Part shown: positions 26,012 to 37,919 of the stretch, piece after piece
How positions within the stretch are numbered: the first letter of the stretch is position 1
How the letters are laid out: every line of letters begins with the position of its first letter
Assembly: GCA_003864495.1 (NCBI GenBank)
Contig: ML133471.1
Coordinates: 3,780,257 to 3,844,256 of the forward strand
Length of the DNA: 64,000 nt
Source of the DNA: Nemopilema nomurai
Taxonomy: Eukaryota > Cnidaria > Scyphozoa > Rhizostomeae > Rhizostomatidae
Direction of reading: 5' to 3'
Notes under the pieces: generated by a model
Databases searched by the model: none
Seen by the model: only the letters and a program-made list of their open reading frames with translations
Told to the model about the DNA's origin: nothing
Made by a program: the position numbers and the translations under genes

Positions 26012-27510
26012 TTTTAGCCAACCAGCTATCGATTTTCGGGTGATTAGTTCATTATAATACAGAATCCCCTTACTTTTTTTGATCTCTCATTTCCGGGCAT
26101 GCAGAATGGCATAACGAAAGCAGGGAACGTCTTACGGATATGAGTAGCGGGTATCGGTGGTAAAATCATTCCACCTTCTTTACAAGGGAGGGAAGAATTA
26201 TTCGATTATTAGTGGAAAAGCGCTTATTAGATTGGGATGTAAGATTTTCCCTAGATTGTTCCCACGACAATAAGGAAGACCTAGCTTGGTGAATCGGAAA
26301 TTAGGAATTGTGAAACCAGATCATTTTTACGGCATAATTGATATGACGCCTTCCTTAGGGCAAAGCGTACGCTTGGGGAAACAAACATTTAATCATGTGG
26401 TTATCAGGGGATAACCGTTTTAAATTTGTTGAAAAATGCCGATAGCTAGCACATGCGCGGACGAACTAGTTTCCTTGTCTCATTACCTTTGTAGTTCAAA
26501 CACCAATGATTCGATATCAGTGATTTTAAATTAATCACGGGCGTAACTTGCTTCCATGCCTAGGGTTCGAATTCTCTCTAAACAATTTTGATGGAGTTAA
26601 GCTCACCAGAATTATACAAACGTACTGAAAGCATACAAAATAGATCGAAATCACATTTAAGACGTATTCTGCTTTTATAGCCATGAGTTAAGAAACCTCT
26701 TTTCCAGTTTTTGATATCCACGCACAGGTCCTTGTGTAGTAGCTACTGATGAATTGAATTACTTATTTATTGAATTCCCCTACATTGATGTCAGATCATT
26801 TTCCGTCTTCAGAAAAAGAAATACTTGAGAAGAGGAAGGGTCCTGTTGAAAGAAGTTAAGAGTCATATGCCATCAACACAGCTGCGATCATTCTGAGCTA
26901 CCACTAAATCACCTTAGACTGGACCTATATTACTCCCACCGATGAAGTAGAAGATGGCAATTCAAAATGTCAAAGGGTATTTCTACTAAATGTGTGCGCC
27001 CATCCAATTCGTATGGTGAACAACAGCGCCACTGAAGCCTGCCTTTAGACAAAATAGAAGGAGAAACGTCACATTCTGAGGTTATTTTAAGTTGTAACGC
27101 GTACACATGGTGATCAGATGTCTATTTGTCTAATTAAATTTTAGAAGGTGTTTTTGACAACGGATGCTCGCCTTCTTGGAATTCAGATGATGAATGGAAT
27201 TAAGTTGTGACGGTAAGAGGAGTCATCTCTGTTAACTTTCCAATTCTAAGTTGGAACGAACTTCTTCTAGGCCCTGCAGAACTCCCTTTTTACATCTGTT
27301 GTCATCTCTGATAGGTATTTGTAGCAGCAAGCTGGTAACTACACGCTTTTTTAATAAGAAACCGGTTTATAAGAAACCTAGTACTAGAGCCCCAAAAATT
27401 CAAGAAACTTTTAAAACTAAATCAATATTTTAAGAAACTCCAAAAAAGTAAGATGACTTTCTGTATTATAATGAACTAATCACCCGAATATCGATAGCCG
27501 GTTAGTAAAA
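26012..27510. repeat. Long inverted repeat pair, ~50-bp arms 1.4 kb apart
   Basis: The left arm at 26012-26062 contains TCGGGTGATTAGTTCATTAT followed by AATACAG. The reverse complement of 27461-27510 contains the same sequence, with about 90% identity over some 50 bp. The arms could be ends of a decayed transposon or a foldback. No ORF of note lies between them. Confidence 0.65.
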
Positions 27511-27906
27511 TAATACGTCAACAATCCAGTTTTGCTTGTGTTAAAGGCTGGTTTTCATATAACGTATTTCGACGTATTTCATCGCAATTCCGAGTCTACG
27601 ATCAATTAAGATTATTTCCGTTATATGAAAACCGACCAAATTTTATGAAAACAGGCTAACGTAAATAATCTTAATAGAACGTAATTCAACGTAATTCGAC
27701 ATAATTCATCGGAAGAAATCAAAAATTTTGTTTCTTCCGACAAAATACGACGAATTAAGACGAATTACAGTGAATTACGCTTTGCAGTTTTCATATGTCG
27801 TAAAGATCGTGAACCCTGAATTGCGATGAAATACGCCGAAATACGTTATATGAAATCCAGCCTTAAGTTTGCTAACACATATTTGTTTAGAGTAACACAG
27901 GATGTT
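27363..27906 (+). repeat. Dispersed repeat X, copy 2 (interrupted)
   Basis: Starts CGGTTTATAAGAAACCTAGT and ends GAGTAACACAGGATGTT, matching 13568-13757. Relative to that copy it contains about 33 extra bases at 27464-27496 (part of the inverted-repeat arm) and a 318-bp element between TTAA duplications. Inverted pieces of the same start sequence near 28250-28310 hint that the full element is longer. Confidence 0.7.
27541..27866. mobile_element. TTAA-flanked MITE nested in repeat X
   Basis: A 318-bp element (27545-27862) is flanked on both sides by TTAA. Its ends are inverted repeats: AGGCTGGTTTTCATATAACG on the left and, reverse-complemented, GGCTGGATTTCATATAACGT on the right, extending inward past CGTATTTCG. 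The uninterrupted copy of the surrounding repeat near 13720 has a single TTAA at the equivalent place, so this is a genuine insertion. TTAA targeting is typical of piggyBac-type transposases; no transposase is encoded here. Confidence 0.8.
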
Positions 27907-29800
27907 GAGTCTAATTGTAGTAGTAGCTGGGTTTCCGATAACTTTGTCATGAAATATTTACAAAATTGTTTTCAGTATCAGTTATTAGTCAATGTTTAGC
28001 AAGTAGTCCTCGTGGTTATCGTGAAATTTTACTTCATGGGGAATAGAAAAAAGCTTCAACCCTTGTTCAATAAAGCTGGATTGAGAGTGCATAAAAATTG
28101 TGTACGGTGGGGAAAAAGGGTAAACACTGAGCCAAAATTAAGGTGTCCAGCGGAAGATAGGAAAGATGTAATAGAGGTGGACAGTATTTGAGGGTCAAGT
28201 CTCAACAACAGTTAGGGATTTGGTATATAAATGCTTATCTGAAAATAAGAACTTTTTAAGAAACTGTTAGTACTAGTACTCAAGTTAGGTTTCTTATATA
28301 AGAGAAACGTTTACATGGGTATTTAGCAAATTTAACAATACATTTGGATTGGTCAACTGTCACCAATTAGGGCGGAGGTCCATGTTGAAAGTTTTAATCG
28401 CGTCCGTGTTGGCCAAGCCTTCTGAGAATCACGTCACTAAGGCATAGGAAACCACAAAATGACAGATTGTTTCGAGCCTCATAAACATACAGCACTTCAT
28501 GTTCTCTGGTTAAATCTCGAGGCATAACTTTATAAAGGCTGGCATGCCAAGATTTTCCGACACTAACACAACCCTCGCCGTTTTAATACACACTTTTTAT
28601 AATACAAACACCTAATTTTTAGCCGAGCTTCAATTTTCTTACAAATTTTCAATTTTTAGTCTATGATTATTCGTAAATTGTTCTTGCCCGGCGCAAGGTG
28701 TAGTTTCACCTTAAGATCAAAGAAAAGTATTAAATCAGTTTTGATGTGTTGCTCCATCATAAATTACTCACAGAGTGTGTTTTGAAACATATATATATGT
28801 GTATATGTGTCAATATGAAAATGATTATTATATGGCTCACATAAAGTTCTTCTTGCATTATTGATGTGATTCGAAAGCTACCAGTGATATAAAATCCCGA
28901 TCTTATTGCTTCAACAATCTGACAAATGCATCATGAGACATGTTCGCCATTAAACCAGAACATGAAATTTTGGGACATTTACCGTCAATCCCTCCTTTAA
29001 ACTTGCACCTCGACTTGAACGAATTGATATCCGTTTCGTCGAAGCGCTTTCTCCTTCGCAGTGGCAACATTTGGTTGCTATTAACTTTGGGTTTAATAAG
29101 GTTTTAGTTCATCTTTAGATAGTTCTGCTATGAAAACCTTCCCTTATCATTTTGGTATTAAAAAAGGTTTTTGATAATTTGATAATTTGATAATAAAATG
29201 ATTTTGATAGGTTTTCTTATTTGTTATTGTTAACACCAACTTTCATTGCCTTCTTTAAAGCATATCAAAAGCGCATATGTATCATGAAATAAACACAACT
29301 TTATATCTGCAGAAATCTTTCGCTGATAAAAAGGCCTAATACGAGAGAGATAGAACGTGTCTTTAACACTACATTCCAATGAATGGCGATTTGATATTGC
29401 ATCATACGTGTCATTCGCTATCTATCTGTCAGAGGCACAAACAGGCACCCGACCCCTGCCCCTTTGCAGCGCGCATTCTGTGCATTTGTTGGCAGAAGCA
29501 TGTGGCAACGTTGGTTTAGAGGCGGTGTTTGACCTTAGTTCCCAGTCCTCTTTACATGTCAAATACTGCACCTTACATAGGCAACAAGCACACATCATGG
29601 TCAAAACACATGGAATGTTAACACATAGACAAAGCTTTTATTAATAATGAAGCTGTCAGCGTGATGTTTACAGCATTAAAACAATCGTTACAATATTTCT
29701 AAGCCCATAAGCAATGTTACACATCGTTCTGTGTCAATCTTTAGTCAATAACCTGTTGCCTTGTCTGAATTAACTTTATTTTCTCGAGTTTTACTAAATA

Positions 29801-30507
29801 TCAATGTTGTTGCTGTGAAGCCTCAGCTTGGGCGTCTGCAGTGCGGCGTTGATTCTCGGTGTAAAAGGCGGTAGGAGGGCGATAAACATGAAACGGCCTC
29901 TTGTTTTCAGATACCCAGTCAGTGTGAATTGTAAAGAACCCTTGGGCTGGCTCGTCGTCTTTCTCCCCTGATGGGCACCTCATGGAATTTCGTTGCTCCT
30001 CGTCGTTGCGCCTGTGGACTCGCCCATCTTCTGCTTGCTCGCTTTTTTTTGTGTTATTGGAGAGTTTTGAGTGACTTTCATCACGATCGTTGCAAAAACT
30101 GCAAAAGATGAAAGCTACACTACTTGTAGCACGTCCTGTCTTAGATTCTAAGATACATTTGTTCTTGCAAACAGGGCTGGGGATTGAAACGAAAACATTA
30201 CTGAAACCACACTAGGGTTGAAGTAGGGTTCACGTGCAAAATTGGTTATGTTCGAAACATCTAGCTCCGGACATATTGGCAAGGCTCAGCCCTTCTCCTC
30301 CCCATTGACATCCCCTCATTATAAAGGGCACCCAAAGCTGAAACGCTGTCTTACATGTGGGTCACGATGCTCTCCTTACCTCGCCAGATGGCCAGCTATT
30401 TCTTTAACAAGTCGGTCCCTGCACCTTAAACAGTTCTCCCCCTTGTGTGGCAAGGCATGCGGCAATCGTCGCTGCGAGGCTCCTGCGGACTCCTGGTTCT
30501 TGGGCAT
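29801..30507 (-). CDS. Uncharacterised short protein, paralogue of the gene at 32485-37573
   Basis: Two exons, 30507-30380 and 30098-29801, joined in phase 2, give 141 aa with ATG (MPKNQESAGASQRR) and TGA. Exon 1 ends in a CxxC segment (ENCLRCRDRLVKEIAGHLA); exon 2 carries GFFTIHTDWVSENKRPFHVY and a Gln-rich end. Both segments match the last two exons of the larger neighbouring gene (TCSSCHDREIKRMADKLA and GFFIIHPEWVSERAKLKKSY), and the intron sits at the same place and phase. It is therefore a tandem, shortened duplicate. I do not recognise the family and assign no function. An additional upstream exon cannot be ruled out. Two TTTATT sequences (minus-strand AATAAA) follow within 170 nt of the stop. 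Confidence 0.72.
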
Positions 30508-30940
30508 CGTTGTGGCAATCATTAAGCAGACTGTCTTTACAACTTTGTACTTCTATGGAGTCACGTTTGATTTGAGAATTTTACGTCAGATAAAAGGAAA
30601 AATTTAGCTGTTTAGAAATTAACTGTTCTTAGCGAACGTAATTTGTATGTTCTACATTGTACAGAGCTTTCCCAGAAATCGATTAATTACAATCTATTAA
30701 CCATTAAGATGTAGTCTAAAGTTTGCATCGGCTATGCTGTCTGTCATATTTTGGTGAAAATGCATAAAATGTTAATGACATATTTCCCTGATTGTTACTT
30801 GTTTTATCCTACCTGGCTACTTAGCACACATTGAAGAGGAAACTAATTAAATTAGGTAGAAAACCTAGAGCCTATTCAATCCTTTTCCATTACAGATGAA
30901 TCACCTGCAGTGGTTCTTCTCCATCCACTCGAATTTTTTA

Positions 30941-31552
30941 TGATTAAAAATTCTTAAATTATATGATTTATTTCATCTCAAGTTGCTTGCTCTGGTGTAT
31001 GAATGTATTAATTTAATTTCTCCTACCTTCTTCCATAACTTTTTGATACTTTGACTTCTGTTCATCAATATAATGCAAGACAGGCTTGCAAGGGCGACAC
31101 TTTTATGACGCATGAAAATACACTGCAGTATGGCTTAAGGTCCATTAAATATGCTGGTGCTAAATCCTGGAATGAAATTCCTGCTACTATTAAACAATCC
31201 CGTTCAGTAGTGATTTTATGTCGTGAAGTGAAGCAGCATCTTTTCTCCACCTAATATTAGTCTTGAATATCTCTATCAAATAACTTTCTTCCTTTTCTGA
31301 TTAATTCTAAATAAGTTAATATTTGATGAATAATAAGGTTCTTTGCGCAGGGGGTGCTCTCTCCTCGATTAGTCTATCTACTGAGAGAGCTCCTCCTCAA
31401 ATAAATTCCTCTCCTTACAAAAGTCCATTTTAGTGTTATGTATAATTTGTGTTGTATTTCATTACTATTGTATTTGTTGTTTTAGTTGTATTGTTGTCAG
31501 ACTTTTGTATGTAGTGGAATTTTAAATATGAAACTTGAACTTGAACTTAAAC
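30941..31552 (+). mobile_element. 3'-end relic of a LINE (non-LTR retrotransposon)
   Basis: The sequence encodes the end of a CR1/L2/Jockey-like reverse transcriptase ORF: ILKLYDLFHLKLLALVYE, then after a one-base frameshift near 31055 VHQYNARQA, YGLRSIKYAGAKSWNEIP and a terminal Lys/Leu-rich helix, stopping at 31254. An upstream in-frame stop also breaks it. About 280 bp of 3' UTR follow, ending in a short AACTTGAACTTGAACTT tail typical of such LINEs. It is dead and 5'-truncated. Confidence 0.75.
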
Positions 31553-32484
31553 CTGCGGGGCTATTTTATTTTGTGCTATCATATGCCATGATCTAGATCG
31601 GAAAATTTCGAAGCATATGTTCTTTACGTGTCAAATATTATTCAACTTAACTGTAAGTAAGACATATCAAAAGCTGCGTAAATTTTTTTAAATTAACAAA
31701 TGAAGTGTGACTCGCTTGCTGACCAAAAATGCTGCCCCCTCCCCCTGGCCCCTCTCGATCCGCTACTGCTGGCCACGTATTCAAGTGTGCAAGGACGCTC
31801 AGGGCAAGGGAAGAGCTGGAAGATGGTGGCTAAATAAAAGCAAACCGGAAGAACTAAGCTGATTTTGGTTTTAAGTTTTCTCAGCTGCCCCCCTTTCTGC
31901 TGCAAGGTACCCTTATGAAATCTCTCCAGCATTTCGTAACTTTGGTTGCGGCTTCTAAATCAGACGATCAGCGCAATAGAAGGCTTATGAAATGGTTGAT
32001 GAGCTTTAGAATCGCTGGCCAACCGCTCTTCCTATCTAGTTTCTTCTTATATTTCTGAAGAGGTAAGATATGTACGGTATCAAGCTTCAAAGCAGTAAGT
32101 CAATATTAGTAACGAAACAAATTGCACAATGACCAATAATCATATGTCTTTGTATTCCCTCAAAATTATAGGCAATCAACGCCAATTGAACTCGTGATAT
32201 ACTACAAAAATTTACAATTAACCAGCTTTACAAGTATGTAAACAGTCTTATGTTTAAACAAGGCATTGACATATGCAAGTTTTAATTTTGTGTTTACCTT
32301 TTTATAAGTTCACTTGTAAAAGTATAAAGCTGCAAAGTATAAAGATCACATCTTATTCGTTTTTCTCCTATTATAGAAATTAGAAATTAAATACCTATGT
32401 GTTTTTATATATCTATCAAAGTATTTTGCTCCATCGGCCTTTTAGCTCAAGATGCCGCGCCTCGAGCCATCCCATGATGAATAT

Positions 32485-35400
32485 TCACCTGTAGCTTTTC
32501 TTCAGCTTCGCTCGCTCAGAGACCCACTCCGGGTGTATTATAAAGAAGCCCCTGTCCTTCGTAGACACCTTCCCAAAAACAGACTGATTGTAAATGTAGT
32601 CATCAGCAGGGAAGTTGTAGTCGTCAAAAGAGGCTTGGTACATCTTGGAGACCGCCATCTTTGGCTGATCTCGCTGCTGCTTCTTTAGCATGCCGTACGA
32701 CTTGGGCTGCATGCTGCAAAGAAAAACAAAGGATGTTGTTGTTGTTGTTGAGTACTTTCATGTTGAGTCAGATATGCCACTGCGATTTCATCTACAATAC
32801 CAGCATGTTAATCTTTTGCAGGAAAAATTTTCAAGAAGTAGAACACAATTTAGAATGATGTGCCACTATCAAAAGTTTACTTTTTAGCGGTAAGCTTGTT
32901 AATGTATTACAGGAAGGCACGTCCGCCGAAAGCATTTCACTTTTGAGAATTTATCTTTTGGTTAATAATTTAAAACTGCAACAAGGGGGATTGTTAGTCG
33001 CATCGCTTTGCATCTTAACATCAAGATCTCGCGCCTGATGTAAAAAAATAGAGAGATTAGGAATTAATATCTAGAAAGCAACCTTGTGATGAAATTATGA
33101 CAAAGACAATATAATTTTGTTTCAAGAAAGGATATATAATCTTTAAAAAAGGTTGACTGTGTGTGCATATTGCGCGTTCGAGTTCAAAGAGCCCTTTGTA
33201 AAGCTACTTCTATGCGACTTACTCTGCCAACTTGTCCGCCATTCTCTTGATTTCTCTATCATGGCAACTAGAGCAGGTTGGATCATTGTGAAAATGCTTT
33301 CGTATTTTGCAGGTGGAGCTCCTGTTTGAACCTGCAGAGTACACTCTTTGCACCAGGTCGGGTGTATCTGCTCGAGACATGACGTCAGCACTCTTTGCCC
33401 TTCTCGCCAAATCTACAGACGGCCTAGCAGAAGAGCGCGAGGTGGTCGGCCTCGTATTGTCTACTTGCCTTTGATCGTATATTCCTAATGAGCTCTTTGG
33501 CCTTTGCTTTTCAGGCACCTTGTCTCTAGACAAATGCATAGACATTGCACTGTGGGACCTCTGATTCATGTGGCCAATTTCATTACTTGCTGACCTTTCG
33601 CCATTCATCTTCTTGTGAACGAGCGCCACAGAACTCCGTGACGATCCTCTGGAATGGAGCAGCTTTCTATCCGGCGACAAAACCATAGTTTCTCTCGTTG
33701 GGTGCCTAAAAGTGACGTTTTTATACTCCTCTACCTCCCTCTCTAAGCCTGCCTGAGCTAGTTGGTCATCCAAGAAGTTCTGTTGGGCGGTTTGCTCATC
33801 TAGAAATAAGTCCTCTTCGTCTGGAAGGGGCGGGGCTCTTATGACGTCATCAAGGTCGGGGCTTTCGTTCTTGTCAATGTGTATGTCTAAATAGTCCTCT
33901 GTTCTTGGCTTTTCGGCTGGATAGTACTGCGCAGGGTATCCTGAATCCTTGAATCTTTGAGCATCTCGAGCAGGCGACTCATGGTTGATGGTTTCTGAGA
34001 CGTTCTTCATGAAATCACGAACTACCATTTGTTCTACGAATAAAGATAAAGACAAGATAGTTTGAATAATTTAATTCAGCTTGCGAGTTAAACACTTTTG
34101 AAACTACCCCCCCCCCCCTCACCCCATTCGTCAATTCCTTATCAAATAAAATAGTTTGGTCGGACGATTTGCGATTACGTAAAGATTGCTTCATAGTTCG
34201 ATCCCTAGAGTCAGTTGATTTTATCTCGGTAGTCAATGTGTACGATGCAAGTTCATTTTACTGGATGAAGGTACATTCTGTTTTACTCATTTACCATATT
34301 CGTTGGCGTCATTCAGCCAGTTATTTAGGCCCGGCACGAGCTTTTGATGACTTCTGGCAGAATCTTCTTTCTAAGGATTCAAAATAGCAGTTACAATTTC
34401 AAGTGGATGTACAAACTTGTTTTCATTCGGAACTGAAATGCGGAAAATAAGGATGATTAAGGATTTTGCTTTTATGCGAATCTTATGACTCAGGATTTTC
34501 AGTTCATTTTAGTTATTTAGAGGAAATCTATTTTGTTGCACAGAATATAGAGGATCACAAAACGCAGATAACAGAAATAATTCATGCCATGGCATAAAAG
34601 GAGATCTCTAAGAACTGTTTTCTGTCACTTCTACAAAACACTACTATCTTCTGTTAATGATATGTAAATAAAATGAACTTACCAAACGTTGGTGATACCA
34701 TTTCTTTGCACCTGCTTTACCATAAATATTCCCTAAAAGCATGTCAAAAACAATGCAAATGAATATTGGCTCTACTTTACGATCTTTAATTGCAGAAGGA
34801 GAGGCGACTGCATAATTGCCCAGCAAAAACGGCTGTGTCCTGCTTAGCAAACAGCACCTGTGAATTTCTCTTGTCAAATCGTCACAGTACCTACCTTAAA
34901 AGCTCTATTAAGCTCCTCTGTCTTTAAAAGCCCCTATCTATTAAGCCCCCATTATCAAGCACCAATTTGAAATAAGCTCTTCCCTATTAGGCCCACCTCT
35001 CGCTAGTCAGAGGTGTCAAAAAGAGATAAATCTGAGGGTTTAGTGATAGCTTGTAATGTTTTTACTTTCAATACTGCCTATTTTTAATTTCGAATGAGTA
35101 GCAGTCATGGCTTTCTTCTTCAAATGTGCTTCTAATGTCTCTAACAGTGTTTGCGATGGACAGACACAAGGCAGTTTGTTTATACTTTGAGCTTTCAGTA
35201 AACTCCCCTCTCTAATAAGCACCCTTTAAGAATAAAAAAAGTAAATAAGCTCCCGGGGCTTAATAGAGCTTTTACGGTAAATTAGTTGTTTTGAACTAAA
35301 CACTTTAAAAAACAAGTTCAGAGAAAACTGTTAACTCCTAATCAGTAACCAAAAGCATGAATCGAGTTCATTCTGATTAGGGGAGAACTGGTTTGCACCC

Positions 35401-37573
35401 TGGACAGTGAACAGCCTTATCGAACAGCCTGCAGGACAAAAATCCAGTTGTACGTTAGCCAGCAGCCAAAGTATAACTACTTGTTACTTCAGCTGTGAAT
35501 AGTAGGATAACCGTGCTTGTTTTTGCGAATCCATACCTCGCTCTCGCTTTGTTGCGTTCACCTCCTCTCGCCACGCGTTCTCTATTCTCCTCAGACTTGG
35601 CGGAAGCAGCTCAGCCAGAGGCTCACTCTCGTCCCTTTCAATGGCGTCTGGTATCCCGTTATACCCAGGTGTTTTTCTCCCTGAAACATCAGATTTCTAT
35701 TTTCATTAACTAGCACTATCCTCATTTGAGAAACATTTGCTGCTATATCGTTAACTAGGAGTGCTGCAGAATTTAACTGCCACACCCATGTCACACCCAA
35801 TTGTTGAAATAGCCCACCTCTCATGCCTCCGTAGTCTTCTTGCCTGCTGGAGGTCCGTTCAATGGTATTCAAAACCTTCTGACAGTGTTGCCGCAAGTCA
35901 TTATGGGTACTTGTTTGGTAGTGGTCATTCATGAACCTCGTCGCTGAGTTGTGCTGCAAGGAGAGCGAAAACGAGGTTGATTAAAATCACGTTGACAATG
36001 TGATACATTACACCTTAGCATTACACCTTGCTAAGAGCATTTATGCTATTTACACATTTATGCTATGCTTTGATACTTATAAGTTCACTTAGTGTCTTTT
36101 CACAAGTGCTCTTGATTGCATTCCGCGATGCTGTGGTGTTTGTCACGTGTCGTTCCGTTGCAGGAGAGGCACGGCGAAAAAGCATTTTAGTGTTTGGAGC
36201 AGCTGTCGAACTCTTGTCTGGTTCTCTACTCATGTCGCGCAGTCTTGTTGCGCAATAAACACTGATATCGAATTGACTTTCGGGTCTTCACACAAAGCCT
36301 GTTTCTTTTGTCCTTTAACGACCTGCACCGACACGATCACTTCCGAGTGGATGGAGAATTTTCAAAACTTAGAATTGGACTTAATGGGATATCCCCAAAA
36401 CTTTTTCTATTGCATATACTTTCTACTTCGAGTTGAAATGGTGGCGAATTTTTAGCTCTATACTTTTCAAGCGGGTTATCGTAGGCTCTGGTAATTCTGA
36501 ACTAATACGTATTATGGATTCACTGAAACATCGCTTAATCAGAAATGCTACAATAATTTTATTGCTGGCGCAGTAAATAGTTAAGTATCACACAACAGGT
36601 CTTTCTCGTGATTTGCTGATCAAGTGTACCATGTGGTCAAAATTCACCTAAGTTTCCATGCCAACAGGTTCACGAGACACAATATGAAATGTCTCTCGGT
36701 TGTGGAAAATCTCACAAAATGAAACTTTCTTTGTTCGGCTATTACTGAAGCGGGGCTCCAATTCAAAAGGACCCTTGTTTAAATGAAAATTAGTCTTTGC
36801 GCCATTTTTCTTAAAATATTGTTGGGTCACCGCAACCATCATATAGTAAACAGGGTTTTGCTTCACAAAAAGCTTTGTTTGCATAGATTAACTTGGCATG
36901 GTTACGGTTTGCATTCACTGAATCCAAGCAAATTTCTCAGAGTTGCTGTTTACAAGGCAGTGGTTATTGCTCTTGAATCAACAGCCTTTACTGGTCTTCT
37001 CAAAAATAACATTATCACCAAATGGTGGAACTTCTCGTCAAAACATTTTAGTTTGACCGGTCGCAGAATGTTTATAAAATGGTGTAATTGTGAGTAATGA
37101 AATGCTTCAATAAAAGCGAAGTTTATAATTTAAAAAATAATAAAAGATATGCCAAAATATAGCCAAAACAACGAGTCTATTTAGAAAAAGGAAATCGAAA
37201 GATGAACGCAAAAAAGAACATATATTTAGCGATCTGTTAAAGACTTGACAAAAAATAGTATCGCAGTTGTTTGAGATCTTAATCTTTTATTCAGCAAGTG
37301 ATCCTAAAAGACCCCCATGAGAAAATTTCTGACCTTTTATGACGAAGACTCACAGAGTTTCGACTTTGTTCTCGCGTGCAAGTCTCGAATTAAAACACAT
37401 AATCCACTTACGATGTCTGCTGCATAATGTACAGTTTCTTTGGTTTTTGCTCGATGCCTCGCTAGAATCTGCGGTTTTCTCGAACAGAAATCCGACACAT
37501 ATATTGACTTGTTTTTGAATCTCGTATCTTCAACCAAGTTAACTGGGAATTGTCCAAATTTGCTGTCAGGCAT
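32485..37573 (-). CDS. Uncharacterised 445-aa protein with CxxC and FFxIHxxWVSE segments
   Basis: Four exons, 37573-37412, 35953-35818, 34033-33223 and 32713-32485, give 446 codons with consistent phases (0, 1, 2). The N-terminus (MPDSKFGQFPVNLVEDTRFK) and exon 2 (FMNDHYQTSTHNDLRQHCQK) look like a conserved, partly helical region. Exon 3 is acidic, then Ser/Arg-rich and probably disordered, ending with HFHNDPTCSSCHDREIKRMA, a His/Cys pair of doublets that might bind a metal. Exon 4 has MYQASFDDYNFPADDYIYNQ and GFFIIHPEWVSERAKLKKSY before the stop. No catalytic domain is visible. The last two exons are duplicated in the neighbour at 29801-30507. It is divergently paired with NCBP1. An imperfect X-box-like site in the shared promoter would fit a ciliary role, but this is only a hint. 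Confidence 0.8.
34892..35279. mobile_element. MITE-like element, TACCGTAAA family, copy 2
   Basis: Left end TACCTTAAAAGCTCTATTAA then GCTCC; right end, reverse-complemented, TACCGTAAAAGCTCTATTAA then GCCCC. The interior has repeated AAGCCCCTATCTATTAAGC-type runs as in copy 1. It lies in intron 2 of the uncharacterised gene and has no coding capacity. Confidence 0.75.
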
Positions 37574-37919
37574 GGTTGGCTCATTAGTTATTTACGTAAC
37601 CATGAGAGTTCGGCCTCGTCTGGTGACCTGCGGTGCAGCGAGTCCACTAACTAGCTTAGCATCACAAAATGGCAATCAAGTTTGGTCGTCAAATGCAGGT
37701 CCCTATCTTGACAACATGTGTTAATAGCGTTCGCTTGTTTCTAGGTAACGGTATCTCTTATTGATGATGAGGCTGCGGCGCATGCGGCTGAGCGAAAATG
37801 AACAACCAAGATGGCAGATAAGGTCTGACTGAACTTGCAAAACAAAGGTCCTGCCAGATCAATAATCGTGGGATTATTTGACTATTTTGAAAGTTTAAAC
37901 AAAGTATCTAAAGACTATC
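37574..37919. promoter_or_regulatory. Divergent promoter of NCBP1 and the uncharacterised gene
   Basis: Only 346 bp separate the two start codons, which point outward. The interval has GCGCATGCGG at 37778-37787 (NRF1-type motif), CAAGATGGC at 37807-37815 (YY1-type motif) and GTTTCTAGGTAAC at 37737-37749 (imperfect RFX X-box). No TATA box is obvious. NRF1 and YY1 sites are typical of housekeeping promoters; motif matches were made by eye. Confidence 0.6.

Larger units (their letters stand above)
22100..29800. other. Gene-poor intergenic region with transposon remnants
   Basis: No gene with domain or splice support was found in 7.7 kb. It contains a short direct repeat (22515-22625), a 275-bp MITE (24550-24824), a long inverted repeat (arms near 26.0 and 27.5 kb), dispersed repeat X with a nested TTAA element (27363-27906), and further pieces of repeat X sequence near 28250-28310 in inverted orientation. 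A Cys-rich minus-strand ORF of 60 codons at 29422-29604 is unexplained but lacks a signal peptide and splice context. Confidence 0.45.

Noticed and set aside
26560..26578. GGTTCGAATTC resembles a tRNA B box
   Set aside because: No A box or cloverleaf could be drawn upstream; not a tRNA gene.
29422..29604. Cys-rich 60-codon minus-strand ORF
   Set aside because: No signal peptide, no flanking splice sites and no family resemblance; kept only as a remark.
32433..32455. TCGGCCTTTTAGCTCAAGAT resembles the 5' end of U2 snRNA
   Set aside because: Only about 20 nt match imperfectly and nothing downstream resembles U2 (no branch-point-pairing segment or Sm site); it is next to the 3' end of a coding exon. 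Likely chance.
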